From the NCBI GenBank assembly GCA_023376005.1, contig CM042160.1:86159021-86223020 (forward strand): a DNA stretch of 64,000 nucleotides. The letters are read 5' to 3'. Numbering within the stretch: position 1 is the stretch's first letter; the number at the start of each line of letters is the position of its first letter. The notes under the pieces are model-generated. The model was not told where the DNA came from. It did no database searches and saw only the letters and a list, made by a program, of their open reading frames with translations. The DNA is from Doryteuthis pealeii (Eukaryota; Mollusca; Cephalopoda; Myopsida; Loliginidae). Position numbers and translations under genes: made by a program. Positions 21,227 to 32,974 of this stretch are shown piece by piece.

Positions 21227-21857
21227 GTGTTGGTGCCTGATATCTGGTATTTTTTAAAAATTTATATATATTCTACTCCGTATATGTGAATATACATATA
21301 CATATACATACATATAGAGAATAGTTTAGAATGTGGCACCCCAGCAGATATATATGTAAAAACGTAAAGATATATAAATCTATTTGTTTCTAAACAGCTA
21401 ACCTGAATAAGTTTGTTTAGTTTTGTCAAGATGTATTAGAATCTTACTCAACTTTTTTACTGATTTGCATAAAGTGACAGGCCAAGTCAGAATGCCACTT
21501 TCTTCTTCCTGTTGTCTTCTTGTCAGAGACAGTTTTGAAGTTTTAATTCTAGATTACTGACTAACCTGTAAACCTGTTGCATTCTTCTTGTAACAACTGT
21601 CCATGATTATATTGGTGCTTTTATTTAGATAAAACTTAAGGAATCTAATTAGCATTTCATAGTTGTCACTGTTATATCAGAAATTTAGATGATTAAAAAA
21701 TCATGTTCGATACAAATACAAACCTCACTAAATGTTTATACAGTAGTTAATTGAACTGGGCAGTTTGTTATTCTTTAAGTTAAAGGAAAACTTTAAGATT
21801 ATGTTTCTAATAATAAAAAAAATGATTATATAATTGTGTGTGTGTGTGTGTGTGTGT

Positions 21858-22205
21858 AGGGTGGCAATCCCTCACCTCAGATGCCAGTGTCCTGCAACAA
21901 GCCAATGCGTCCAGCCTAGAAATGCGCATCATAGCCAACCAGATGCGCTGGGCTGGACATCTTGCAATGATGGAAGATGGCAGACTCCCGAAGCAATTAT
22001 TCTATGGAGAACTGCAATGTGGGAAACATCCGAGGCACAAGCCCAAAAAGCGTCTTGGGGACATTATCAAAAACAACATTAAAATTCTCAATATAAACGC
22101 TCATGAGTGGGATAGGATAGCTATGAATCGTGTGGCTTGGAGGAGACTTGTTTATGATATCAGTAAGTGGTTTGAGGTAAGGCGACTCAAGCACTCTATC
22201 CTGAA
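21858..22205 (+). pseudogene. non-LTR retrotransposon 3' coding remnant
   Basis: Open on the + strand for about 110 codons. The translation has MRWAGHLAMMEDGRLPKQ, FYGELQCGKHPR, KKRLGDIIKNN and EWDRIAMNRVAWRRLV. These are hallmarks of the C-terminal tail after the reverse transcriptase in many animal non-LTR elements (RW.GH..RM.D.RLPK / YGEL..GKR / W....DR..WR). A (GT)n tract precedes it (21836-21857). The frame continues to 22401 through unrelated sequence. Confidence 0.75.
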
Positions 22206-22212
22206 GCAGTCT

Positions 22213-22790
22213 CTACATAAGTGGCACATGACAGACGTCATGGACATATTTCCTATATTTAAGCCAGACCATATATGTGACATGTGTGATAGGGCCTGCC
22301 TGTCGAGGGCTGTGTCCATGTGTAGGTGTCCACAGAAGAACATCACTTATGAGTTCATCCTTGCTTCCCCAGAAGAGTCCAGCATGTCTTATTTGTCTTG
22401 ATGGGGTGTCTGTGATAAGAAACAAGTGGCTGTACAGCTGCTTTATTGTGGGATGCTGCTTCCAAGATTTTTTCCCATCTTTGTTTTTCTCTAAGCATTT
22501 TGTTTAGAATCCAAGTGGTGCAGCTATACAGTAGCACTAAAACAGCTACATCTTGGAAGAATTCTCACTTTATCTTATCAGAGGTCAGATTTCCATATGA
22601 TCAATAATCTATCTATAGCAGTCTATGCCTTTTCTATAATTGATATCACTTTCTGTAGATAAGATATTACTACCTAGGTATGTGAACTGGTCTAATAATG
22701 TTGAGGCTTACCATCCAGTGTGGAGAGGTCTCCATCTTGTTTAAAACATATGAATTCTGTTTTATCTGAGTTCATATAGAGACCAGTGCT
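22213..22790 (-). pseudogene. non-LTR reverse transcriptase tail remnant, minus strand
   Basis: On the minus strand, with shifts, the order is DKTEFICFKQDGDLSTLDGK, DQFTYLGSNILSTESDINYR, LLYSCTTWILNKMLREK, then RQIRHAGLFWGSKDELISD and VLLWTPTHG. This is the familiar end of a reverse transcriptase plus tail (FTYLGS, LLYGC.TW, R..AGH.WR). It lies tail to tail with the + strand remnant 21858-22205. Confidence 0.75.
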
Positions 22791-22796
22791 TGCCTT

Positions 22797-23310
22797 GCAG
22801 CAGGTGTATTTGCGAGAAGCGCTATTGTACAGGTGCATTTGCGAGAAGCGCTATTGTACAGTGCATTTGCAAGAAGCGCTATTGTGCAGGTGCATTTATG
22901 AGAAGCGCTATTGTGCAGGTGCATTTGTGAGAAGCGCTATTGTGCAGGTGCATTTGCGAGAAGCGCTATTGTGCAGGTGCATTTGCGAGAAGCGCTATTG
23001 TACAGGTGCATTTGTGAGAAGCGCTATTGTGCAGGCGCATTTGCGATAAGTGCTATTGTGCAGGTGCATTTGCAAGAAATGCTATTGTGCATTTGCGAGA
23101 AGTGCTATTGTACAGGCGAATTTGCGATAAGCGCTATTGTGCAGGTGCATTTGCGAGAAGTGCTATTGTACAGGCGCATTTGTGAGAAGCGCTATTGTGC
23201 AGGTGCATTTGCGAGAAATGCTATTGTGCAGGTGCATTTGCGAGAAGCGCTGTTGTGCAGGTGCGAGAAGCGCTATTGTGCAGGTGCATTTGTGAGAAGT
23301 TCTATATCAT
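22797..23310. repeat. minisatellite, 29-bp unit, about 18 copies
   Basis: Unit GTGCATTTGCGAGAAGCGCT followed by ATTGTACAG or ATTGTGCAG. It begins at the truncated end of the reverse-transcriptase remnant. The two open frames across it simply translate the 29-bp unit in three phases and are not genes. Units abut with no spacers. Confidence 0.95.
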
Positions 23311-23702
23311 CATATGTCAAAATTCAGTAAATGACTAGTCTGTTATTTGTTGTTTTATTAGATAAATCCTATTCGTTCGTATATAACAACACTATCACTT
23401 CCACTCTGCTACAGTACATTTACTGTAAAGCCATGTGTTATGATAGTCAGTATTAGAATGATGGGATAATGAAGACAGGCAACTGCAATAGTTATAGACT
23501 CTGTTACTTAATTAGATCTCTGCTTAGAAAACTCACTTTCTTCAAATCTGATTTTCACTGGCAGGATTCATACTGGGGGTCTTATTGATTTCTTCTTATT
23601 CACTTAGGAGAACTGAGACAATTTATATTTTTGGATGATAAAGTTTTTATTTCAAGAGAAAAATTTGTCACCTTCCCTGTTTACACAATATAAAAAAAAA
23701 TA

Positions 23703-23905
23703 ATGCCTAGGAATCACAAGGTTCCGGTTTTGATACTGGTACTTGACGCATGAGTAGCACAACTTGAATCTGTATGGTAAAGTGGGGAGTTGATGGTAGG
23801 TGTGGTGCTCCACCTCAGATGCAAAAACAATCTCCCTGGTTGAGCACTGGAGAGTCCCTCAATATCTGACTGATCCTGACAATAAGCCACTCCACCTAAT
23901 GAGGA
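23703..23905 (+). mobile_element. tRNA-derived SINE, family A (5'-truncated)
   Basis: CCTAGGAATCACAAGGTTCC, a degenerate B box, GCATGAGTAGCACAACTTG, GATGGTAGGTGTGGTGCTCC, ending in GATCCTGACAATAAGCCACT. Confidence 0.65.
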
Positions 23906-23944
23906 TATATACCAACCCATTCACGTGTAGGATGTGATACAAGG

Positions 23945-24190
23945 TTGATTTCTTATGCAGAGTTTAACAGGTTTGAATTCAAAGTTTTCCTTCTTCTATA
24001 CTGGTTGCCATACTATGGTTAAAGTGCCAAGTCTGTCCTATTTACCTATAGCTAGAGGAGAATAGTTGGATGCATACCTTTCCCAAGGGTATGAGCACTA
24101 CATGAAATACAAACAGCTGTATCCAAGATTTGAACTCCAGTTGCCGAGTTCATTTCTTATGACATAATCATTGCTCTATGCACCTTAAAA
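23945..24190 (-). mobile_element. tRNA-derived SINE, family B
   Basis: Minus strand: AGAGCAATGATTATG head remnant, GGAGTTCAAATCTTGG B box, GTGCTCATACCCTTGGG, CTAGCTATAGGTAAATAGG, AGAAGGAAAACTTTGAATTC. Confidence 0.65.
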
Positions 24191-24659
24191 ATGAATATAA
24201 GTCAGTTTGGTTGAGACACAGAGCTGTTGACAATCAAGCACATGTATTCTGGGTGCACTAGATGCGTGACCCCCCCCCCGCCCAAATATGGTAAATTCAT
24301 CACCAATATTAAGCTAACCTCAATAATATAATCATGGCAAACTAATTTGTGAATTTGATTTTTTTTCTATGCTCTATTATTAAATATTTTAGCAGTTGTT
24401 TTGAGTTAGCACTACACATCCTGACAATTAGTTGTATCTTGAGATTGGATGGATCGTCAGATAATTAGAGAGTGACAAAAATGATGGCCAAGGGGTGAGC
24501 AACATTCCTCACAGCTCTCATTCTGGGTTCTTTTTGTGGTGACAAATTTTATGCCTAAATTTATTGTATAAATAGATTTATTTATAATATAAATAGATTT
24601 ATTTATCCAAAGTGTAAGAATTGTGAAAATAGTTTTATAAGTCAATCAGTTCCAGCCCT

Positions 24660-25290
24660 TCATTAAAAAATAAGATATATTTCCGTGAAAAATGAGATAT
24701 CATATTTACTTCTGTAAAAAAAGATAAAATATATTTACTTCTATGAATAATATGTACTACTATGAAAAATAAATGTATTTACTTCCTTTAAAAAAATGAA
24801 ATATGTTTATTTCTATAAAAATAAATAACCTATTTGATTTTATAAGAAATAAAATAACCTATTTGATTTTATAAGAAATAAAATAACCTATTTGATTTTA
24901 TAAGAAATAAAATATCCTATTTGATTTGATTTTATAAGAAATAAAATAACCTATTTGATTTTATAAGAGAAATAAAATAACCTATTTGATTTTAAAATAT
25001 AATTTGATTTGATTTTTAAGAAATAAAATAACCTATCATATTTGAAATAAAATATCATATTGATTTTATAAGAAATAAAATATCATATTTGATTTTATAG
25101 AAATAAAATATCATATTTCTTATAAGAAATAAATATCATATAATAAGAATAAAATATCATATTTATCTTATAAAAGATAGAATTTATTAATTCTATGAAA
25201 AATAAATATTTATTTTCCAAAAATTTACTCTTATAAATAATATCATAAAAAATATTTACTTTAACAAATAAAATATATAGTATTTACTTT
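24660..25290. repeat. AT-rich minisatellite, about 30-bp unit
   Basis: Repeated AATAAAATAACCTATTTGAT + TTTATAAGA units, clearest at 24810-25000. They grade into AATAAAATATCATATTTGAT variants and then into looser AT-rich sequence. Confidence 0.85.
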
Positions 25291-25867
25291 TCTATAAAGA
25301 TAGGAACATGTAGAAATTTTTGTGCAATATTTATATTAGAATATCAAGTTCATCACAGTAGCATACTTCTTAATAAGCACCATTATACAACATTAGTAGT
25401 GATGTAACTATTATATTGTTGTGGTTGGGTAAGAAAATAATATCTATCTTCAAATGCTACTTTGCCTTTACTTTTGTATACTATTGTCTATTAGTTACTT
25501 CTCTCTTTTGTATTTCTTCTTCTGTTTCTTATCAATTATGTATAAAGATTATTATTCACATTCATAAATAATGTCTTATGACCGCACTTGTTTGTACTGG
25601 TTGTCATCCAGTTTAGTCTCTTAGAAAAATTCAGTAAATAACAAACCTGTTATTTATTAAATATTTTAATAGATAAATACCAGCATTCTTTATGAATCAC
25701 ACTTATCACACGCCAACCAACATCACTCCTACTTTGTGTAACATTATTTTGAATACAATACCAGCAAAAATTTATCTAAATTAAATTGGGAGTTAAATAT
25801 GGAAATAAATCCAACAGTATGTAGAAAATAGAAAAACAAAGTATTCCCAAAAAGATGAATTTATTCT

Positions 25868-25925
25868 AGATGGTAAAATTGACGTAAAAACGTTTCGGTT
25901 TTTATCAAACCTTCATCAGGACATT
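25868..25925 (-). ncRNA. hammerhead-like ribozyme motif
   Basis: Minus strand order: CTGATGA, GGTTT...AAACC (stem II), GAA, ACGT-TTTT-ACGT (stem III), C as the cleavage base. Core, stem II and stem III all fit. Stem I is not flush, although ATTCTA upstream can pair with TAGAAT downstream across an internal loop. Probably a relic terminus of a hammerhead-bearing retroelement. Confidence 0.5.
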
Positions 25926-26261
25926 AGAATGAAAAAAGTGTTGTTTGAATGATGGACTTTTAAAGACATCTATCACTGTTCAAATAAGACTTTGATTTTA
26001 ACAAGTTGGGGGGGGGGGGGCAAATAACTTATAATAAAAGAAATAAGATTTTTTTCCCAGCCATTAGTATCTACTTGAAAAATCCTCAAACAAAATTGCT
26101 AAAAAATATATTTTTTAATTAAACATATAAATCTGAATATCACAAAGTTTTAATTTTCTTTTTTTATTGGATGACATAACAGTGAATTTAGTTTATAAAG
26201 GGTTAATGTTTTCTGCATTAATTATCTTTCCACATCATTTTCTTTAAAAAAAATCGGGGGG

Positions 26262-26400
26262 GGGGGGCATAGTGGCTAATGTGCTGGATTGCAAAATCAT
26301 AGTGAGTTCAAACTCCAGTCCCGCTATCATGTTCATTTTCAAACTAATACTCTTGGGAAAGGTATAAACCCTCGCACCCTTAGCTATGGGTTAAATAGTA
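26262..26400 (+). mobile_element. tRNA-derived SINE, family B (partial)
   Basis: CATAGTGGCTAATGTGCTGG, B-box-like GAGTTCAAACTCCAGTCC, CTAATACTCTTGGGAAAGGT, TAGCTATGGGTTAAATAGTA. It is followed by a CTACTGTTCTTTTACAAGGA segment that is repeated at 26575-26655. Confidence 0.6.
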
Positions 26401-26634
26401 CCACTACTGTTCTTTTACAAGGATAGCTTTGTCATTGAATAACCCACGAAGGTTGATATGCCATTAAACAAAGAATGCAAACCAGGCAGGATTTGTCATT
26501 CTTAAATAGAAAAGTTATTTGAAAATTATTTGTATTAGATAGAAATACTTAATATAAAATCACCTCTGCTATGGGTTAAGTAGTACCACTACTGTTCTTT
26601 TACAAGGATGGCTTTGGTATTAAATAACCCACAA

Positions 26635-26960
26635 AGATTGATATGCCATTAAACAAAGAAACCAAACCATTAAAAGCCAAGAAAAAACAAACTAAGTATT
26701 AAAATATTTTGGCAACTTTTAATATAAGACCTGCAAATTCCTTACATTTTTTTTACAAGCTTCTAAAAATTCTTATGAATGTTCCTAATTTTCTGTCTGA
26801 AGTTGGCGTCAAAATATCTAAGAATTTTAGCTCTTTTTTCAGTTGTTATTGAACCTGATTCAGGTGCTTTCAAAACAGGAGGCAGTGTGTGAAATATTTG
26901 GCATTAGTTATAGAAATGATGAAAAATAGTTGAATGAATTCATTGAGTCATTCAACATTT
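26635..26960 (+). repeat. dispersed repeat G, copy 1
   Basis: Reads as the reverse complement of 30620-30955, over 90% by eye. Shared strings include TATTTTGGCAACTTTTAATA, AGACCTGCAAATTCCTTAC, TTATGAATGTTCCTAATTTT and GTGAAATATTTGGCATTAG. Confidence 0.75.
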
Positions 26961-27054
26961 TTACAATGACAAATATTTTGGGTATATTTTCTGCAACAAT
27001 TTTTTTTTTTTTTTTTTTTTTTTTGTAACAGTTTTTGGTTCGAGTTTCATTTAT

Positions 27055-27779
27055 AATGAACTAGTTGTAGTACCCGCACTTTGCTGCAACACTTTAGTTT
27101 TTCAAAAATGGTTTAAATTTGCATTCATGCTATAAAAAAAAATTTTTTAAATGACCCTGATGGATTTCTCCATTTTTGGCACTTCTGAATTTGACTCGTT
27201 TATTTTTGGCAATTCCAGCTCATTCTGAATCCTCTTTATGTAATTAAGGGATTATAGCTTACAAATAGATATAAAACCATGATTTTGTTTTTAATGATCT
27301 ATTTATAAGGAGTGTGCACTGTATAACTTTACAGACTAAACTAGGGCCATATAAAGTGTAAATTTAACTGGAGTCTGTATAGTTTTACCCTGGATGTATC
27401 CTTTCATCTTGATTTAAAGTTATCTGCAATTTGAGCCATGGTGGCTTTTACTTGGCATGAGAGCATACACATTCACTTCTTACGTCAATAAGTCTTGACT
27501 TCCCAATACTTTATCAGTGGTTGTTGATTTTTCCCTTTTTGGACCAATGCCAATAGATACTACAATTGAACATAACAATCCCACAAGACATGACATTTTA
27601 GAAATACTCTGACCTCATCTTCTGCCCATAAAAATTTGACCTTTATCAAGGTCATTCCAATCTTACTTTTTTATCCATAACTCTTACACATCAAAATGAA
27701 ATACCGCAATTAGTTGTGTATAAGATGCACCCTTTTTCTAAATTTTTCACCTCAAAAGTTAGGGGTGTATATTATATAA
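27055..27779. other. unassigned repeat-like sequence
   Basis: Begins TAGTTGTAGTACCCGCACTTTGCTGC, a string seen at the ends of many invertebrate repeats. No frame or terminal structure could be recognised in the rest. Confidence 0.3.
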
Positions 27780-27832
27780 GTAAAGTAAAGTCGTCGGGGT
27801 AGCCTAATGTCGGTATCAGCCAGACAGCCATT
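27780..27832 (-). mobile_element. family A SINE, 3' end only
   Basis: TAAGTAAAGTAAAGTCGTCG and GGTAGCCTAATGTCGGTATC, the tail of family A, severely 5'-truncated. Confidence 0.6.
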
Positions 27833-28137
27833 AAAACAAAGAAATCAAACCAAACAAATAATTATGGTACACATGGTTGCCTTATCCATTTAAATACTTC
27901 TGAACCTGACATGTAAAAACAGGAGTTGTCATTCTTGCTACATGTCACTGATTATAATGCTTTTTGCACATTTGGTGTATTTCAAAGAAAAACAAAATAT
28001 TAAGTGTTTGTGTGTATAACTGAAATGCTAAAGAAAACCTTTATTAGCAATTTTTGATATTTCTTTGGTTCTTTTGGATGTTGAGAGTGATATCAATTTT
28101 CAGAAAAAAAAAAAACCCATCTGGTTAATTTTAGAAC

Positions 28138-28138
<1 letters not shown>

Positions 28139-28193
<55 letters not shown>
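28139..28193. repeat. (CT)n microsatellite
   Basis: About 27 CT units inside the largest ANKRD29 intron. Confidence 0.97.
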
Positions 28194-28199
<6 letters not shown>

Positions 28200-28555
28200 G
28201 AATGAAAAGAGCATTAATTTCCTTATCTAAAGTGAAAACCCAGTTTCAGCCTAGCAACAGATCATCATAAATTACTGATTAAGGTCATGCTTAAAAAGTT
28301 GCTAAAGATTTATCTCAAAAATAGGGACAGAAAGTAGGATGGAGATATTTGGATCTTGCCTCTTTGAACCCTTTGACCTATTGGTCTTTAGATAACGGTT
28401 AGATTGGTTGGTTTTATGGCATGTCAACTCCTGTTGGGCTATGTAATGCTGAAATCTTCTTTTTTTTTTTTACAAGCAATTATATAGTTTCAATTAACTT
28501 TCTATTTAATAATAATTTGCTTAGAATTTTATGTTGGATTATTTTGATATATAAG

Positions 28556-29010
28556 ATAACTTTTTTCATGACCGTCCCAAACAAAAATTATCAACCGTCC
28601 CAAATGGGATTTGGACCGTCCGAAATCAAAATATTTTTGTTTAATTCATTAGCATCATCTATACTTGTCAGTCATCAGTAGCATAATAACATTTAATAAA
28701 ACATTAAGAAAAGCTGAAGCAGTGATAATTCTGGATATTTGGACAAAAATTCCATTTCCTAGTGTGTTTTGAGCTAAAAAAAACTTTTTACTTTAAGTTA
28801 CCCGAGTAGGGTTAGTAGTACATAATTCAGTCCTTTTAAACTATCTTCCTCCACCATTATTCATTACATGGCTTTGAGAATAGACCTGCGGTGCCGTAGC
28901 CTCATTTTGAGGTCAGCATTCGGGCAATCACTGGACGGCCATTATTGGAATGTAGTACTAACTTTTAGGAAAAAATTTTACCGTCCCTAGCAAACTGTCC
29001 CGGATGACGT
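28556..29010 (-). repeat. dispersed repeat F, copy 2 (inverted)
   Basis: Minus strand matches 20705-21226 in its outer parts, including the GGGACGGTC-like strings and the CTTCAGCTTTTCTTAATGTT segment. Its middle is different. 29010-29540 shows no recognisable gene or repeat. Confidence 0.6.
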
Positions 29011-29544
29011 ATTGATCATCCCGGATGTCATTTTTATCATCCCCCAGGTCGGCGTTAAGATGTGCTACAATACACCACTTAAATTTATAGACTAAGCGAG
29101 GTCACATGTTTTAAACCTCAGCTAATCAACAGCCCAAAAACATGGCTGGTTAACTACTTAATCACTGATACTGAGAGATGTCCATTTGCAATCATTGACG
29201 AAGGACTTGCAATACTGAGGAGCACCAAGAAACAACCAAATGATTCTTTACCAAGGATCGCACTCTGCTTAGCAATAAGGATCTCCGCTGGACAAGCACT
29301 CTTGCTTGGAGCCTAAAAGATGGCCACTAAAATCGTAACATTGTATACCTTCAATTAGATTTTCTTACCTTAAATTAATAAATTACAAGACTTTATGACT
29401 CCTTATACATGGTTATATAGTTTCAAGTATTCTTATCTTAATACTAATATTTTGTACATGGTTATATGGTTACAAATATTTAGTTGTATTATCAATTTGT
29501 TTCAATAATTTTAAACATTTTCTTAAACAGATCTATTTGACTCA

Positions 29545-29850
29545 GTTTGGGACCAGGTATTACCACTCCAAGTTAAAGTGGATCTAGGAGTAATGGCAAT
29601 GAAGGGGTACTCCATACTCCTGAGAGCACCATAACTAGAACCTCACTAATGGATACAGTTTTGTGTCATACCCAGAATCACCAAAGTTAAGCAGCAATGA
29701 ACCTGTTCAATATTTAGATGGGTGACCATTTAAGCAACAGCTGGTACTGTAAGAAATCGAATATCAAAATAACTTTATTGATGACCCAATTGATGACCTG
29801 AAAAGTGTTGAAATGCCGTAAAACAAAACAATCAAACTAAACCTTAATCT
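29545..29850 (+). mobile_element. 5S-rRNA-like SINE, family C (plus copy)
   Basis: The body GGCAATGAAGGGGTACTCCA is followed at 29676-29755 by GAATCACCAAAGTTAAGCAG, TGTTCAATATTTAGATGGGTGACC and GCTGGTACTGTAAG. This order and spacing are those of the 5S rRNA internal promoter region. It is not a 5S gene: the 5' third and the pairing arms are missing. Confidence 0.7.
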
Positions 29851-30619
29851 TGGTTCAAACCCAAAGAACAGATTCAGACAAGTTGTGCCAACTGCTTCAA
29901 ACTATCACTAGATTATTACAATCAATCTGACATTTTCCAACGTGTTTCTCTGCGATAATCTCACATTTTTTTCAGCTGTAAATCTGTTTTTTTTTTTATT
30001 TAGCATAAGGCTATAGAAATATTTTTTCCCCTCAAAGATGATATGTCTGGCAGTAGAAAAAATCTACCAGAAAAAAAAAAAATGAACAAAAAATTAATTT
30101 GATGGGGGTATTCTTGGTGTGGCCCTGGCACATCTGAAATTGGTTTTAAGTAGCAGTAATCGACTGCTCTTCAAAATCCCTGATGAAAATAGAATCAGCT
30201 TCAAAGTGCCATTTCAACGAAGCCAACAGTCTTATCAGGAAATCAGTTACCTGAAAATAAAAGTTTGGCTCAGTATGGAAACATTGGCAGCATCATCATC
30301 ATCATCATCATCATCACTAAAGGGAGGAAATGGGTTGAAGCAAAAAAGATCTAATTAGAAATCCTAATTAGTAATGAGTCCAATTGGATTTTTTTATTGG
30401 GTTATGTAATCTAAAACTCTGAAGTTTCAACAGGATCAAATAAGAGAATGACACTGCTAGGTTTCTTCATATTAACCTAGTTGAAATTTCAATATTGGAA
30501 AGAGTATAATGCATATTTCTATGAAATATAGAATTCTACAAACACGTGTGGCATTTCCTTATTCTCTTGTTTGTTCTTTTCCTTTTTACAATTCTAGTTT
30601 TTGGTTTCTTTGTTTAATA

Positions 30620-30802
30620 ACATTTTATGAATGTTGAATGAAATGAATTCATTCAACTATTTTTCCTTATTGCTATTTCATTTATTAACTAATGCCAAAT
30701 ATTTCACACACGGCCTCCTATTTTGAAAGTTCAATAACAACTGGGAAAAAGAACAACAAAAAATGAGAGAAAATTAGGAACATTCATAAGAATTTTTAGA
30801 AG

Positions 30803-30836
<34 letters not shown>

Positions 30837-30955
30837 GTAAGGAATTTGCAGGTCTTATATTAAAAGTTGCCAAAATATTTTAATACTTAGTTTGTTTTTT
30901 CTTTTAATGGTTTGGTTTCTATGTTTAATGGCATATCAATCTATAAGAGTCATGA
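30620..30955 (-). repeat. dispersed repeat G, copy 2 (inverted)
   Basis: Partner of 26635-26960 in opposite orientation, with a long A-track at 30809-30835. 30955-31900 holds an unassigned repeat-like stretch and no gene. A string near 31520 (CTCTCTGGTCTTCTTGTCTTG) recurs near 56350. Confidence 0.75.
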
Positions 30956-31914
30956 GCAAACTGCGGCCATTGATGCTTTTGGAAAGGCCTGCTTAAGACT
31001 TTAAATATTTTTTTTTATAGAAAAGATTTTTTTAACAATGGGGGGGATCAACTTTTCCCTATTTTTAAGGAAGATCCTTATGTGGATGCTAGTGAAAATG
31101 GTTGAGGTACCTCTAGCGTAATATTACATTGAATTCTTTTATTAGCCTGACTCGCCTGGTAATGAGTGATGTCTCATGTTGCCCCAAAAGGTTGCCCATG
31201 CCTACAATAGACAGTAAAGCTCACAGAAAATGAAACAATGTAAAAATACCAATTTTGTTATACATTCCTTATAATTTTTAAATTACTTTTTTTATTGCAA
31301 AATCATTGAACATATTAATCTATAACAATGAGAAAACAGTACCGACCATAATTAATGATAAAGGGTAAGGTCTCAGTGAGATTAAAAATTCTTATCATTT
31401 CAAATTTGTTTTTTGTTTTTTTTTTTTTGGGGGGGGGCTATATTTGATATGTTGATTGCATAGTTTTCTCATTCTTTCTTCGTTTTCTTAACTTGTTTCT
31501 TTTGTCTCTGCTATCTGAGCTGAACACTCTCTGGTCTTCTTGTCTTGGCTTGGGGTTGTCTTTGGTTGTTCTTATTAATGAACATAAAGACATAGTTTAA
31601 CTTTGACCATCTTTTATCTTTCCCAAGACCCAACATTTCCTACACATGGAGAAGGACTCACTGGATGCCATCATTTAGCATCTATCTCCTCAATGTACCT
31701 AAAGCCAACTCCCTAATTCAAAGCTTTTTTTCACAGATTCTGCTCCGACGTGATATTCTCAACAAATCAAAATGTGACGCCAAAAAGTGAACAAAGGATC
31801 AAAAGTTGTCAATCAAAGTACTGGTTATTTTCCATGACTCTTCCTCAGAATTAACAGTTACTTTTAAATTCAATTATTACACTTCATTACAAAATACTAC
31901 CTATCCATTACTCC

Positions 31915-32003
31915 AGGCGCTGAGTTGGTGAGGACCGGTATCAAACTTGGAACCTTGCAATTCCTTAGCAAATGCTCTACCAACAAAGCTAAACCAGCCC
32001 TGT
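31915..32003 (-). mobile_element. family A SINE, head only
   Basis: Minus strand: TTAGCTTTGTTGGTAGAGC, then AAGTTTGATACCGGTCCTCACC and CAACTCAGCGCC. Truncated after the tRNA-like part. Confidence 0.6.
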
Positions 32004-32187
32004 AGATTCCAGATGTATTTCTTGTTTAAATCATTTAAATCTCACCAAGACCTGGTTTTTTTATTTACAATTTGCCTGTTTCCTTGTTGTCATAGACTGA
32101 TGTTCCATGTGAGTAGTGATTAAAAAAAAATCTTAGAATCCTTGAATATTTCCTGTGAATTATTTTTCTTTGTTTCTTTTTTTTCAG

Positions 32188-32385
32188 GATGGTGGGACTC
32201 CCCTGTTTGTGGCATGTCAATGCAACCACCTGGACGTTGTGGAGGAGCTGTTGGCCAGAGGGGCTGACATTCATGCCCAGATGGTTGACGGTGCCACTCC
32301 CCTCTTCATTGCAGCCCAGAATGGTCACGTTAAAATGCTCAAATACTTATTATCCAAAGGTGCAGATGTAAATATCAAAAGAAAG
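32188..32385 (+). CDS. ANKRD29: ANKRD29-like gene, exon encoding two ankyrin repeats
   Basis: A 198-bp exon (66 residues) after TTTTCAG and before GTGAAG, phase 0. The first repeat is DGGTPLFVACQCNHLDVVEE plus LLARGADIHAQMV; the second is DGATPLFIAAQNGHVKMLKY plus LLSKGADVNIKRK. Both have the TPLF loop, central helix and LL..GAD finger. Vertebrate ANKRD29 has the matching double repeat (DGGTALL..., HDQLYDGATALFLAAQGG), which supports orthology rather than just membership of the ankyrin superfamily. The upstream intron is about 14.1 kb. Confidence 0.9.
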
Positions 32386-32459
32386 GTGAAGTAACGATGA
32401 TATCGAGAACAAATATTTTTTTTTTTTTTTTAAATAAGTGATTAAAATAAGTGGACTTG

Positions 32460-32720
32460 TAAGGGTTAATGTTTCAGTTTGGGATTTCCAGCAATTAGCC
32501 AAGAAGAGGTGGTGCCAGTAGTGTAATGGTTATCATCATTGGAAATGGACATGGCAACACAAGTTCAAATCCTGGATGAGACTGCTAGCATTTAACATAA
32601 TGCTAATACTCTTGGGAAAGGTATGAATCCAACAATGACTATCACCACCTATCTCTATCGGACATCAGAGCTGATTGATGTAGGTTTTTATTGGCCGGTC
32701 TACAATGGTGTCCATTTGTG
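32460..32720 (+). repeat. duplicated segment containing family B SINE, uninterrupted copy
   Basis: TTTGGGATTTCCAGCAATTA, the B head GTGTAATGGTTATCATCATT, B box AGTTCAAATCCTGGA, CTAATACTCTTGGGAAAGGT, then GATTGATGTAGGTTTTTATT. The same stretch recurs at 32975-33560, where it is split by repeat D. Confidence 0.75.
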
Positions 32721-32974
32721 GGTGTCCATAGGATTGTTACATAATCTATGCGGTTGCATAAGATTATTGTCAATCCCCTGTATTTCTAAAGGGATGGCCC
32801 TTTTCATATCACGGGGGGGACTTTCCATGGAATAGTACAGAAAGCCCGCGAAATATGTGAAGTCATGTGGGACCTGGTTGGGTCCTCAGTTTCAGTTGGA
32901 CGTCAGGCAGAGAAGATGTCCTGCCTTAACTGGAACTCACTGCATACGCGCGCTATGTTAGTCAGATGTTTAGT

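Noticed and set aside
22797..23310. CRISPR-like array
   Set aside because: Units abut with no spacers, and the window is intron-containing eukaryotic DNA.
22786..23330. Repetitive open frames (HLREALLCRC-type)
   Set aside because: A 29-bp tandem unit read in three phases; the unit has no coding context.
29676..29755. 5S rRNA gene
   Set aside because: Only the internal promoter part is similar; the 5' third is missing and copies sit in a dispersed repeat.
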